Shown here one piece after another: positions 31,836-45,800 of a DNA stretch of 64,000 nt (its first letter is position 1; the number at the start of each line of letters is the position of its first letter). Below the pieces are notes generated by a model, which ran no database searches, was not told where the DNA came from, and saw nothing but the letters and a program-made list of their open reading frames with translations. This DNA comes from Leptidea sinapis (lineage: Eukaryota > Arthropoda > Insecta > Lepidoptera > Pieridae): the NCBI RefSeq assembly GCF_905404315.1, contig NC_066309.1:5766001-5830000 (forward strand). Reading direction: 5' to 3'. The translations under genes were made by a program, and so were the position numbers.

Positions 31836-32954
31836 GTCATGTGCTTCAAAAGTGCTCATTTTTTAAATAAACAAATGTCATATTTTATTAAACAAATGAG
31901 AATTACTTTCTTTGAGGTGAAATCAAGTAAAAACTACTGAACGTATCGGGATGGAACTATGAATTTATTTGCGGAACTTTTTGGAGTAATTTAGTATTTC
32001 ATTAAACTTATGCCTTTTTTCATATATATAATTCAATTATGTTAACATTGTAATATACAACGTCTAACAGAAGTCAGAAACGAAGTAAATAACAGTTAAT
32101 AAAAGTCAGTAAGTACAAAGATTGTAGTGATAATTCTTCTCTACTATTGATGAATAACAAACGTCATATTTTTTTACGAAGTGTGTTCGAACTACGGCCT
32201 CTAGTAAATATTGTTTAAGTTATTTCATAAAATGTAATAGTTGAACCGCCCAGCCATCTTTTATTAGAAGAAATAGAGTATTTTTATTAGTAGAGGTATT
32301 TTTTGTACCATTTTTTTTGCAGCACATAAAAATTCTTCGTGGTTTTAAAAAGAATTGTATGACTCCTTTTTTGGTTATGAGTTATTGGTTATACTGATAC
32401 AGTATAGTAAACATTGTGTTAAAAAGAGTATTTTAGCATACTCTATTAGTGTTATAGATTATTGAGTACGTCTACATGATATAGAATACAATACTCTATT
32501 TTAGAGTACGGTTGGCAACCCTACGTCCAGCACTCTTGCTCCTGTTTGTTTAGCCCCGCGCTATCGGGCAACCATTATTTAGTTTTGCAAATCGCGCTAT
32601 ACACACCCATTCGCGACTCTTAGTATTGCTTCATTCGTTAAAGACATAATATTATAAAAACGGCCAATATCTAGTCTGTCTCGTCCACCGATAATTCAAT
32701 ACCTATGAAAAAAAAACTTAGAAAACTTTAGAGTTTCGTTTCCGGTCGTATTATGTCGGCTAACAAACGGTCCTAACACGTTCTGTTCGTTTTAGGTGTA
32801 CTATTAATATAGTTATTATACTAAACTTATCGATACGAGTCTTTATACCTGCTGTTTCTTTTAGGTTCGTGTCATAAATAACATCTAGTGCATTGCTAGG
32901 TGTAGTTAAAACATTAAGAACATTATCTTGAAGCCCGGGATAGAGGGGCGGGTG
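31836..32954. other. No gene seen
   Basis: AT-rich. GGTTGGCAACCCTA at 32510 resembles the transposon ends at 25867/26597. No ORF is supported. Confidence 0.4.
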
Positions 32955-33370
32955 GCATATTGGTCTTATTAGATTTTCCCCGGGCTTTCGACGCATTAAA
33001 TCACCAACTACTCTTAGCGAAGGTCTCTTTTTACGGTTTCTACCCTGACATCATCTGCTGGCTTAAAAGCTTTATTTGTAATCGTTCAACTATTTACCAT
33101 TTCCACACAACTAATGTTGTCGTCAACATTAGTTGTCAAAATGGTCTTAGCACCACCAGTCTTTGTTTGTAGAGGAGTTCCACAAGGTTAAATTTTGGGG
33201 CCACTTCTGGATATACTTTACACAGCAGATGTTACTTTATAACATTGCAAATATCATATCTATACTGACGATACATATAGGACATTGGATTCCTTTCTTA
33301 CAAAATTACAGGAAGTATAAATCGTATTTCTACATGGTCAAAAACTAACTGCCTTGAATTAAACGCATAA
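32955..33370 (+). pseudogene. Decayed Jockey/CR1-like LINE reverse transcriptase fragment
   Basis: In shifting frames it encodes LLDFPRAFDALNHQLLLAK (motif A), then FICNRST, then CRGVPQG*ILGPLL with an in-frame stop, then KYHIYTDDT in place of the YADD box. It is a fossil of the same type as 13640-14225, located in the first visible intron upstream of the spinster exon. Confidence 0.75.
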
Positions 33371-33640
33371 GTAAACGTAATATCATAAAGCAATCGTAAA
33401 ACCTAAAGAAAAAGAATTCTATTTAAAAAATTAAATCTATTTTTCTCTCTCTTTTAACACCAATACCATAGGAACCGTGTTGTCTACGGCAGCTGCTGTT
33501 AACAGTCAAGTTGGTAGTACTTGGTACGCGCTGAGAATCTATCTATTTTTTAAATATGATATGTGTCGTGACTTTCTGTAGTTTCGTATCTGGTAGGTGT
33601 ACTATACTTATCGTAACTTAACACTGGCTGTTTCTTGTAG

Positions 33641-33837
33641 GTGTCCTTGATGATGTCAAGAAGGAGTTCGAAATCGGCGACGACCTGGCGGGTCTGCTGC
33701 AGACCGTGTTCGTGGTCGCGTACATGGTGTTCGCTCCGATATTCGGCTACCTGGGCGATCGGTACTCTCGGCGCACGATCATGGCTTTCGGGGTCGCGCT
33801 GTGGTGTCTCACCACGTTTATCGGCTCTTACATATCG
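33641..33837 (+). other. spin: spin, first visible coding exon
   Basis: Acceptor TTTCTTGTAG|GTG, donor TCG|GTAAGC. It enters with two nucleotides of a split codon, so a coding exon lies upstream. It encodes the second and third membrane helices and the MFS A-motif. Confidence 0.9.
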
Positions 33838-36800
33838 GTAAGCTAGAAAATCTTTTATTTTTGTCTATCTTCCTTAAAAATTACAGGCTGAACAAATATT
33901 TTCATTTTTGCTAAGATTCTACGCGTGTAGTTTTAATTGGTATATTGTGGCAAGGTGCCTGTAATATTTAGATTGTTAATAAATTGTTTCTTTCCAATCG
34001 TTTGAAAGGACACGGTCTTTTGTCTCATCGGAATTTAATTATTATTCTTTCTTATTACCCGGAATTTTTTAAAAAACAAGGAAAGTATACCGAAGAACTC
34101 GCTACTTTCCTAGCTTTGAAGAAACTAGCCTCGTGTATCCCGGCATTACAGATGTTATTTTTATGTGTTCAATGTGCAGACCTTCGGAATGTTCGCATTC
34201 TTCCGCGGGCTCGTGGGAGTCGGTGAGGCGTCGTACTCCACCATCGCGCCCACCATCATCAGCGATCTGTTCGTTGGCAACGTCCGCACCAAGATGCTGG
34301 CGTTCTTCTACTTCGCGATTCCCGTCGGAAGGTAATTAATACAGACTTGTGACGCAACCGGGCTTCGCTTCGATTTTCAAAATATCATCAGTAGTGTCCA
34401 AAGAGCTCAGCTAATATTTACCTGTATCTATTTATTTAAATAAATGTGTATCACACATATGGTGAACGGACTGAATAGTGCCAACCAAATACTGTGACTT
34501 ATATCGCAGGTTCATAGCATTTAATATGTGCTTTAAAAACCGGTACAGTATTTTTAAAGTACATCCATTCCAAACATATTATTAAAACGACCACAGCTAG
34601 TCATCGCTCATATTTTTAGTAGCTTTATCAAGAATTAAAACGTTTTTGAATTTGTCGGCGAAACTATTTAACCATTGTTCGTTGACAAATTAAACCTTAA
34701 AAATTTATAATCATTTTTTTAATACAATTTACTCAAATTAGTTAATGGTAGTTGACTTAAACCCTATGTTCTGGTAACCATTTTTAATCACAATAACTTA
34801 ACAAGTGTCCCAAAGTTATGGGACATGAAGGGAAAGTACCTTAAATATCGAAGATAGACTATTTTACTGAAAGAAGACTTTATGTTATTTTTGAAAGTTA
34901 GTAATTCTGCATTCAAAGATTTTCTAAAAATTACTTGCCTCGCCTGGGAATCGAATCGACTTAAATGTAAAAAAAACACCCTACTGTTATGATGCCAATC
35001 GAAGGAATGGCCAAAAACTAATAACTCTTCTTAAGAGAGTAAACTAACTATAACTTTGGGACTCCTGTACAATTGAAATCTGATAGTATTGATATTATAC
35101 AAAGGAAAACCTTAGTAGGTACAATAGTGGAAGATAAAAACTTTAGAGTATGCTTTGTACTTATCGTTATTTAGATATAAATTCTAAAAATAATTATTAG
35201 TGATGATTATTATTATTATTTCAAGAGGGTGGCTATTTCCTAGTCCTAAGGATTCCTAGTAACACCGCGTCCAAAATTGAACTATTGTGTTCGCCACTCA
35301 TACTAAAGCTCGTCGTCAAGCCCTGCCGCCATAACGAACCGCAGTAATTCCTTGACGCGAGTGTTGCAAACACTATCTGGTGACACGAAGTAGTCGCCAA
35401 AGATTGTTACGCTTATGCATTAGTGGGCCGCAGTCGCAGAGTAGATGAATAGGCGTTTCATCATCCTCAAGGCAGAATCTGCAAGTTTTGTCGCTTTTGA
35501 TGCCGACCACACTGAGGTGCTTGTTTAGGCGACAGTGCCCGGTTAGCATCCTAGTGAGTATGCATAGATTTTTCCTGTTCAAAGATAGGGCTTCATTAGC
35601 ATAGCTGCTGTTGAATGCCCTTATCAGTGCTTTAGAGTGGTTTAAACCTGAAGAGTTGTTCCAGCGTTTAAGTGCTTAGTGATGATTGTGAATATATGTG
35701 AATGTATGTAAACAATTGCATTTTGTAGTTTGTTGACTCAACTGTCGGGACCCGGGAGGCACTTTGTTTTGGTTTTCATTCGTTTCTGAATAAGCGTGTG
35801 TCAGTCTTAACTATTTCCGTTGGCCAACGTAAGTACACGAAACATAATTAGACTATGATTTTGTTAACAAGATGAATCATCGTAATCTGTGTGTCACTCG
35901 GTAGGGATGTCGCGTCAACCGTGCGAGACATTCATTATCGATAGTCGTGTCTTGATAGTAGATATGAGTGTCTTCCACCGTTGAACTGTCGACAGTTTGA
36001 TGGGATCAGAGGTCGCTCGATAAGTTGCTTGATATCGAGTTGGCTTGTCTTCGCTGATAATTCAATAGTTCCTATAAGAATTGTATACGTTACTGACACG
36101 TTAAGAATGGTAGAAAAAGTGTTACAGAGCACGTAGTAGAAACGTTTTTAATTTATCGCCAATGATTTAAATATAGTTTTATATCTCTTATTTCGTATCG
36201 GGCGCAAACGTTTACCCGTTTTCTTCAAGAATACCTTTATAGCGAACTTAAATAAGCATCAACCATAGACGACTGGAAGGCTCCTTTGCACAGGATGCCG
36301 GCTAGATTATGGGTACCACTACGACGCCGTTGCCGTGAAGTAGTAATGTGTAAACAGTATTGTGCTACTGCCACCGTAGCTAGTGAAATTACTGGGCAAA
36401 TGAGACTTAACATCTTATGTCTCAAGGAGATTGTAAGAAGCAGAATTGTAGTACAACTCAGAATTTTTGGATTTCTCGAGAATCCTGAGCGGCACTGCAT
36501 TGTATTGGGCGCGTATCAATCACCCACAGGTTAACGTCCTGCTCGTCTTGTGCCTTATGGTCATACGAAAAAACAGTGGTTATGTAATATTGTTAGCAGT
36601 CTCAACGGTTGACGCTATAACAGCAAATAATGAAAACCAAAATATTGACTTAATGAACCGTCACACACGGTGCAATCGAGTAAGATGCGGACGGTACCAC
36701 ACCCTTAACTAATAGTTAACAAGGGTGCTACCAACCCCAAAACGTAATCACAAGTCCTCTTAATTGTGTTGCTTGATAGTAATTAGTATAAACTACACAA

Positions 36801-39800
36801 GTTATTATCGCTAGTTGAAGGTATGTGAACAATAATAGTATTGCTAATTACGGCAATTATCCACGTCACTGCGTGCCATAAACTGATGTCATAGTTAACG
36901 ATTAGTCATGCTAAATTCAAAGGTGATCGCAATATACAGATTCGTTGAGATCCATCATCCATGTCATGCGATTCATAATAGATGATCACTGCTGTTCATT
37001 GGTGCTGCCAATAAAGTTTTATATCTAGCTTTGGGAAGATCGGCATACTGTGAACACTTTACTGGCTATTTCTTTGGACAGCTATCGGCAAAGTGGGTGC
37101 CGTGATTAGATATAGACCAAGTCTGTCGTCAAGCAAATTTCTCGAGAACGTTTGGACCGGTTTAAAAATCAATATATTGATTTTCTGCCGCGGTTAGTGA
37201 CCACAGATGAAGCATGGTTCCACGATTGCATGTTAGAATCAAAAATTCAGTCGAAACAGTGTATAGGTCGGTTGTTTGGATCCAAAGAAAGCAAAAGCCG
37301 TTAAATCTGCTAAAACGTCATGGCCTCCTTTTTTGGGGTGCGAAGGGTATGTTGATGATTGAGCTCTCAAAAGAAAATAAACCATCACTAACTAGAATAA
37401 AATATGTTTCACCAAGACAACCACTCGTATGGGCCATTTTTCCCGAATTATGATTTTCTTTCACATCCGATTTGATAACGGCATTGATACTCCGATGTGC
37501 CAAAAAGCTAGTCCCATCTGCATAACCTTTCGGGAAGCCCATCGAATGGAAGTTTCGCTATACGAGCACTAGACGGACCCACAAAGCGGATATTTATGGG
37601 TGAGATAAAAGAAGAGTTTTTTTCTCAATACAGTAAATTGATTAATTAACCAATTATTAAGAGCACCAAAAATTATCTTAACATTTAAATTTTTATTTTA
37701 TTTTGTAATTAATGTAAAAATTAAAAACAAGTATGGATTATATCTTTGTTTAATATTTCGTCTTCAAGCGAAGAATTATCATACTCCAATGATTGAATTA
37801 GATGTTCCATATTATCTGTAACAAGAAATCGTTATAAAAGTGATCACACAAACGACGGAAAGACGGAAGAAATGTAAGGGAGAAAGAGGCGCCAATTGGA
37901 GATTTGTACGCTTTACTCCAATGGCAAACTCCATTTCATCGACGATATTTTTACTGTTTTTCGGCTTTTGGAAATCGGCAAATTAAATATTGACGGGTAA
38001 TTACTGACGAGCGTTTTTTTTAATAATCTGATGGGCCTGCCAAAAATCAAAGTCCTATATATGGTAGAGGTACTACGCAGAATGAAAAGTCATTCCCTAT
38101 GTTTCATCTGCAATGCTTTAGCAAATTCCGCAATCCAAGAAAATGTTTATTTTAAATGTTGCGTTAATTAATAGTAAAGCGGTAATAAGCCTGGCGCAGC
38201 GGTCTACTTTCGTGTGTTAAATATATTTTAATTTGCTTTAGACTCCTGCGATCTTCTTTTGTTACTATTTTAGATACATTTGGATCAGCGAACGGTCCGG
38301 ACTTCAATCTCTTCATTTTTACGGATATTCTCTGATCAATGATTCCCCCACTTTCCAGTGGTTTCGGTTACATAGTGGGATCGGAGGCTGGCGCGGCAGC
38401 ACACAACTGGCGCTGGGGGCTTCGCGTGACGCCCTTTTTAGGAGTCGTGGCCGTGGCCCTCATCGTCTGGGTGATGGAGGATCCCGAGAGGGGACAAGCT
38501 GAAGACAGCCATATGAAGCCTACCTCGTATAGGGACGACATACGCTCACTCATCAGGAAGTAAGTATTCTTTTATTTAGGAGGCAATCAGGTAACTTACT
38601 CATCTGATGGGAATCAAGTTAATTTTTAAGCCTTTACTCCGCATGCTGTAGCTATCAACGACTGAGCCTTCTGATCACAGACCAGCGAGAGCCAAGGACC
38701 CAGAAGAACCCCAAGTTCTTGAGAAACCAAACAATTTTCAGTGGCATCGCAGTTGCCTTTCTCATTGTGGGTCATAACATTTTAAGTCTCACTAGCCCAA
38801 TAATTTCGGTAGCTACGGCGTTCTACATACCAAAACACAATAATGCTTCCACAACACTGATTGACGGCAGATGAAGGCGCTGCTGTGGCATCGAGCTAGC
38901 TGTGTTAAGGAGCTCCCGCTGGTAGAAATGCATGTGTAACGACACTCTGTGGACGACCAACTAGTAAACCGACAAAATTTTATATTGATCATTTTACAGC
39001 CACGATATTGTTCCTGCCATCTAGATCGTCAGAACAGTATAAAAGAAAAGAAAAGTGAAAACAAATTTTTATAAATTCATAAATTTTAAGGATATGTGAA
39101 AAAGTGGGAAAAAAATAATAATTGTAGATCTTTTTATTATCTACAACCTTGCCATTTAACTTTTTTTCACTGGACTTGCAATTTTGCCGGAAATCCAGAT
39201 AAACCGTTTTTTACACTAAAAAAAGGGGGGTGCCTTTTCCACTTCCTAAACTCGGATCGCCCGTAGTTTATTTTTCCTTTCATTTTTGTTATATTCTCTT
39301 CCTTTTTCAATGGGTTTCATCCTACTAGTATATTTTTTAGTTTAAAAAATTATCGATCCTGGTCTAACTATATATCCATTTGTGAAAAGTATCTCAGTTC
39401 CATTGTTAGGTGATAGTAAGCCAAAACCAAATTTATTCATTCGATAACAACAAAAACGCGCTGATATAGAATTATTGGCATAAACCGCTTGTCAGCTCTC
39501 TCACTATAAATACCTGAATGCAGCTGGCCACTAGTCGTGAGTTATGGTTTTTTTGTACGTTTCCAGCCCTTCGTTCATGCTGTCATCGCTGGCCTTCACT
39601 TGCGTGGCGTTTGTGACAGGAGCGCTGGCGTGGTGGGGCCCGCAGTTCATATACCTGGGGCTCACGCTCCAGCCGGGCGTCGACATCAAACTCGAAAAGT
39701 ATTAACTTTTGTATAAACCAAGTACAAACACTCCCGCTCTTGCCGATCCCCCAGTCGTATCGAGCTGGACACAATATCCTAACACTCGAAACACAGTTCG

Positions 39801-42800
39801 TGCCATGATGTGGGGAACTTAGATTATGACACATTCGAACATTCTTGATTTTTATATTACCTACTTATATCATGTACCTTATGGATTTCACTTATATATG
39901 CAATTAGTCATGCGGCTCTGACCGCTATAGACTCAAACAGTCTCAAGACTTGTTGATAACTGCTGGAGTATTCTGAACGCTCTGGCAGAAATAAACAGAG
40001 CCACAGTTCGACGGGTTCCTGGACATGCAGGGATCGAAGGTAAGGAATGCGCTGACGAATTTGCAAGAATTGGTGGTAAAAGTTTTAGCCCGAAAACCCA
40101 AGGATTCTTGTTTAATCAACCCTGGATACATCATGTTCACAAGAGTTTTATAAACTCTGGGTTCCTCCGGGTTAAACCCATTCCAAAACCCTAATCCAAG
40201 CCTTAAACATGAATGCTGCTCATGACGCACCAGGGCTAAGTAGGAATAACTTACGCATTAACCAGGACACTGCAGATTATGCTATGAGCACTATATGTCA
40301 AATATTTAATAAAACTCCTTTGATTGGTTTCCAGCCTTTGCGAGTGCTTTAGGCTCCAAACTATCCAAGCAAATTCTAAAATACTTCGAACTAGAGTATT
40401 GTATAAGGGTATTTTATATTTGTAACAATTAATAAGGAACGAAAGTTAGAATATTTTGGACATGTGATGCGTAATGCCAAGAAATATGAACTACTTCAAC
40501 TAATCATGCAAGGGAAAGTGGCAGGCAGGAGGAGACCTGGCCGCAGAAGGATATCGTGGCTTAAAAACTTGCGCCAATGGTTTGAGAAGAGCACAAGATC
40601 TTTATTTAGAGCAGCTGTGTCGAAAGTTGAAATTGCCCTAATGATTGCCAACCTTCGCAAGGAGACGGCACGTTAAGAAGAAGAAGAAACAATTAATAAA
40701 TTGTTGAACGGATAAACTTTATAAAAAACAGACTAACTAACTGAAGACTAACTAAAGAAACAACTGTTTTGTTAGTGATTTCTTAAGCAATAAGCGGGTA
40801 AGCTGCTACGATTTTTAATAAAGTTTCGTAATATATGAAACAATTCATAAATTGCTATTGTTTATTTCTACTTTCCTACAATCATTATCTCTAAACTACT
40901 TAATAATTTATAAAACACACCAAAACAAGAAGCTTTAAATACTTAGAGCGTAGTATTTTTACAATAATCATTACAACACGGTGAATAATAGGGGTTAAAG
41001 TAAGAAATTGTCGTTTTATTGTAATAGGTATTTCGAATTGACACAGAACCTTCATTGCTTGAGATTTTTGAGTGAAATATTGGAAATAGTGTTTTTGTTT
41101 GATTAATAAATTATTGAAATAGTAATTGAGTTGAAATTAATACTTTATTTGTTTTTAAACATTATGAAAATTCAAATTTTGGCAATGTTAGGAAATGCGC
41201 TAACAAGTATGTTACATTTATTGCATATTAGTGAAATCCATACTGTATATCACTGTTGTATCATTATAACAATAAATTAGTTTTAAGAATACTTTAGGCG
41301 GCCGCTTCGCTCTTTCTCAAGTCGAAGTTCCAATTTGACTCAAAGTGGCAACATGTCAATATAAGTGTACCTCACTAGCGGCAAGCTACTTGGCCGTTGT
41401 CTCCTAAGTAATAACCATGTCGACGAGTGAGTACAGATAGTGCAATCCACGAAGACACGCCCCACTATTCCTCCTAACCGTTTATAGTGTATGTGTGCTA
41501 GCTTCCGTCAATGTGTGAGTGTCATTGGTACACACGCACACTACAATGAATAGACTAATCAGGAGAGACTGTCATGGTCAAAGTGAAATTTTATTTGTAG
41601 GTGTGGATATTTTATGTGATTATTAGTTAATATACGAAAATATTACGTTTTACGAAACGTTTGTTCGGACGTATTACGTTTCCCGCGTTTATTTGCAAGG
41701 CAGCTTGTCATTCGGAAAACTTCAGAATTATCATTGTATTGACAGTGTCGTCAACGATATTGTAAACATTTTGCATTTTCTTTGTTTATTATCAGTTATA
41801 ACTTTATACCAAGTTTATTTGTAAGGCCGCTTCTGTCTTATTCATAATGTCTTAGCGGAGATTTAAAACATTGCTAATATACGCTTGTTAAAAAATGGTA
41901 TTCATAATCGCATATGAGAGCTAAAACGCTCATCATCTCTTCGATAAAGCTGACGTGACTTATATTAGGTAGGACCCTTCTTTATACCTATTTTAAGCAC
42001 TCGAATGCAATAAAAAACATGGCCGACATCGATCAGCTGTTCGTTAAATAGTTTCCCGCTCAAAGTTGTTGGATATTCGTCATAGATTGACAACCGACAG
42101 ACTTCAAATCTTTGATTTTTGATGTTTGAAATTATTTTGACATCGACTTTTGACAACTGACAAACCATTGACAAAACATGTCTGTTTCCATTGATAGTTC
42201 CTTATTGAATTAGTTAAAATCATTTTTTTTTTGTACGAAATGGCAACATTGCGTACTATAGAGACGTATAAGTTATGGGAGATTTACCTAATGAATATGA
42301 ATAAGGAATTTTAAAGAACGTTCGATAGGCTTAAAACACGTTTTAACTAATATAGCTTTATACTTTCGAAAAGCGTTTTATTATGAATAAGGCAGCTGAA
42401 CATTAATCTACATACTTACCTGGTTTTGAAAGTTTTAATTACAACACGCTAAAATTTTCTCGACATTTAAAAAAAATATAAAGTAGAGCAACTTTCGTGA
42501 CTACTCAATAAAAAATTGGCGGGGCGGGTGTTCGTGAATTGCACTATGTATAGTGACGCTACGGTATGGTGTGCGGCAGCGTGTCGTACAAGTTCGGCGT
42601 GGTGGGCATGTTGGCGGGCGCGTGCGGGGTGCCGCTGGGTGCCGCCACTGCCCAGCGCCTGCGCGTGCGCCACGCCGCCGCCGACCCCGTGCTGTGCGGC
42701 CTGGCGCTGCTGGCGTCGGCGCCACTCGTGTACCTGGCGCTGGTGGCCGTCACGGCAGCGCCGCCGGCCACCTACGTGATGATCTTCCTCGGCATGCTCA

Positions 42801-45800
42801 CCCTCAACCTGACCTGGTCCGTCGTGGCCGACATCGTGCTGGTGAGCCGCGCCCGCCACCGATGAGATAGCGACCGCAACGTACTCATGGACTCCATCCC
42901 ATACTAACGCTCCCATTCCATAGTTCGCTTGTCAGAGCATGGTGACTGTCGTGATAACCGCTTGTAGTGTGAGGTCGGCCGTGTCGCTAATGTCGTTCGG
43001 ATGTTACCCAAGGGTGTCGCTTATCTTCGGCGCCATCACCATGCTGTCGGGCGTGGTGGGCGTGCCCGCGGGGGCGTGGCTCGGCGCTTCGCTCTCGAAG
43101 CGGTTCCCGCGCGCGCACCCCGTCATATGCGGCGCCGGCCTGCTGCTATCGGCGCCGGCCATGATCCTGGCCATGCTCCTGTGCGAGAAATACTTCTACG
43201 CGCCGTTCGCGCTCATGTTTATCGGAGAGGTGGCCTTGAATCTCAACTGGGCTATCGTGGCCGATATGTCGCTGGTAAGATCTCCTTCAAAGATTGCTTG
43301 TGGCTTTCTCTCTACGACTTCGTGGCGTGTGCTTCTCGGTGAGCCAATGATTGTTAGGTGTGTGTGACAGGCCGAGCACCGTGTAAGATTTGTTAGTAGA
43401 TTCTATGTATACTAAATGTAGTCCTATTATGTAGTTGAATATTGCATGTGGTGTTTTAGTATTATGTAGGTTTAATAAATTGATGGCTTGCATGAAGGTA
43501 GAAGGTTTAATTAATGATCAGTCCACTGCATGAATGTCACTCCATGTTCGATTTCATTTGGCACAGCATGTTCACTTGAAACCAGTCATCCATGAGTACA
43601 CGTAATAATAAATAATTAAATGCGGTTGTTATCTCATCGGAAATTAAAATGCTATGACGTAATCGGCTGGTTTCAAGTTTTTTTGTGAAATAGCGACATC
43701 TATTGAGATTACTTGCAAATTCTTGGATGATAACGTTGTGACAGTGAAGTTTTGTTTTATTTTATATAATTTGTCATAGATGTCGCTATTTGCACTTATT
43801 ATAAATTATTAGATAGTTTCAAGATCACAAATTAAATATTTATTACCAAAGATTTTAATTACTTCATATTAATTTTATCGAATTAGCCAACTCTCATAAT
43901 TGCTTAGACTGTGGCGGGAAATTTGAAATAGAGACTGATTAAAATTTAAATAAATTCTTACAAATTTCACGTTTACTCCCGCCACATTTGTTAATTTATA
44001 TAACTGTCCATCACCCTCTTTATTGTAATCTAAATAACAAAAAACAAATTATGAAACTTTTACAGTATGTGGTGATTCCACCGCGAAGGTCTACAGCTGA
44101 GGCTTTCCAGATCTTAATATCGCACATGTTCGGAGATGCCGGAAGCCCCTACTTGGTTGGAGTGGTAATTAATTCTTGAATATTGACTTTAACTCGTATT
44201 TTGAACTATTTACTATAGAGACGTACCTTTCGTTGTTCATGTAGTTTGACCCGTAGCGTTTTGGTTGTAATGAACACATTTTTTTACGAAAATAAAGGAC
44301 GAGACGAGCAGGACCTTCAGCTGACGTTAATTATTACAATTTTATTGATTAAAGATGAGATGAGAATACTTTATTGGACTTTTTGTAAAACAAAATACTG
44401 ACAATAAAAACCAAAAATTAAAATACCAAAGACGAGGCAGTAAGGGCCCGGGCTATAGCCTGTTCGCAAGAACGAATTAAAAAAAATGTACTCTGTGGTC
44501 CTGTCAAATCAAACATCAATGGAGGTGCGTTCATAACTCGTTATTTTTACGAAAAAACATAAGCAAACATTTAATTTATAATTCAAAGAATTATATTTAT
44601 TTATATGACTATTATTAAATAAGTATAAAAAAGGTCTTAATGGTTTGCAATTTTAAAAATGTATTTTTAGTATTTTCTACGCAAAAAAACCGCATAAATC
44701 ATATCATTTTAGGTTTCGAAACGCAATTTTATTTCGTTCATTCTCCATAAGCGATCCAAACGCCATTCAGTAAAAGGCACTTCATGGTACGAATTTTAAG
44801 TGATTCAGTTTGAGTACCGAAACTGAACTGCATCGGATTCGCATGGGTTATTAAAGTTGATGGTAGGCCCTCTGGTATACATACATATATATATACTTAA
44901 ATAACACGTGCGGCATTTGTTCTGTAATGCAACTCACATTCATATTGCTGAGTGTACAATATCTAATTCTATAAACCAATATATAAAAATAACTATGATA
45001 AGCCTTAAGGCTACATTGTTGTTCCTCTTGACAGATCTCGGAAGCGTTGAAACGATATTACTCGTTTGCGCCGGAGGAGACCCCGAGCCAGGCGGTGCAG
45101 TTCAGGTCGCTACAGTACGCGCTGTTCGTGACCTGCTTCGTGGAGGTGGCCGGTGCAGTGTTCTTCCTCATCACGGCCTTGTACATCGTCAGAGATAAAC
45201 AGAAAGTCGACAGAGCTATTGCTGGTAAGTTTCCAAATTACTGATCTAGTAACACTCTCTTGCTTGTATTCCATTCTTAAGCTTAGGCCCGGAGGAAAAA
45301 TAAAAAATATTTAGATTATTTTTATTTATACTTTCATGAAGAATCCACCCCGTTACGAATTTTGAACTCTGGGGTTTGGACCACTTTGGGGCCCAATGCA
45401 CTAACCCCTTGTTAATATATGCTTGAGAGTTATTTTTTATTATACTTATCATTATTATGGCATAACTGCGACTATAATTTGTGTTGTTTCTATTTTAATA
45501 GAAACAACACAAATTAGTTAACGCAACGCAAGTTAGTATAGTATAGTTAAGGCCAGACAATATTTAGTTTCTATGAGTTATTATTCTTCATTCACTCTTT
45601 CCCCAATTAAAAGTGGTTTCTTCAATACAATTTGCTTAAACTTTTCATTTCACATTGTTTCAGTCGCTTCTAAAATTGTTTAGGAGGTAAGTTTTTCGTC
45701 TCTTCTCGTTTTGGGGGACAACGTGACAAACAAGTTACGACTGTGTTGACAATTTTTTTTTTTTACAGAAGCCGCGGCCCAACAAACCGAGCCATCACAC

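Larger units (their letters stand above)
34332..38358 (+). other. spin: spin intron of 4.0 kb filled with transposon debris
   Basis: Bounded by GGAAG|GTAATT and TTTCCAG|TGG. It contains an R1-like LINE tail (35210-35690), a hairpin-repeat copy (36275-36558) and a mariner fragment (37075-37460). I see no coding exon of the gene in it. Confidence 0.8.
39699..42579 (+). other. spin: spin intron of 2.9 kb with LINE pieces and a possible MITE
   Basis: Bounded by GAAAA|GTATTA and GCGGCAG|CG (the acceptor of alternative exon A). It holds an RNase H fragment (39905-40110), an RTE-like LINE tail (40430-40680) and a possible MITE (41834-42394). The donor at 39699 is non-optimal (AAAA|GTATTA). Confidence 0.7.

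Noticed and set aside
39699..39706. In-frame TAA soon after spin exon 4, suggesting a truncated transporter
   Set aside because: A donor-like GT at 39699 precedes it and the downstream exons match in phase; the stop is intronic. A minor read-through isoform cannot be excluded.
42467..42916. 149-codon minus ORF and other frames over the GC-rich spin exon
   Set aside because: Antisense and off-frame shadows of alternative exon A, whose frame matches the transporter.
43001..43342. 113-codon + ORF overlapping spin exon B
   Set aside because: Off-frame reading of the same exon; the correct frame encodes the transporter helices.
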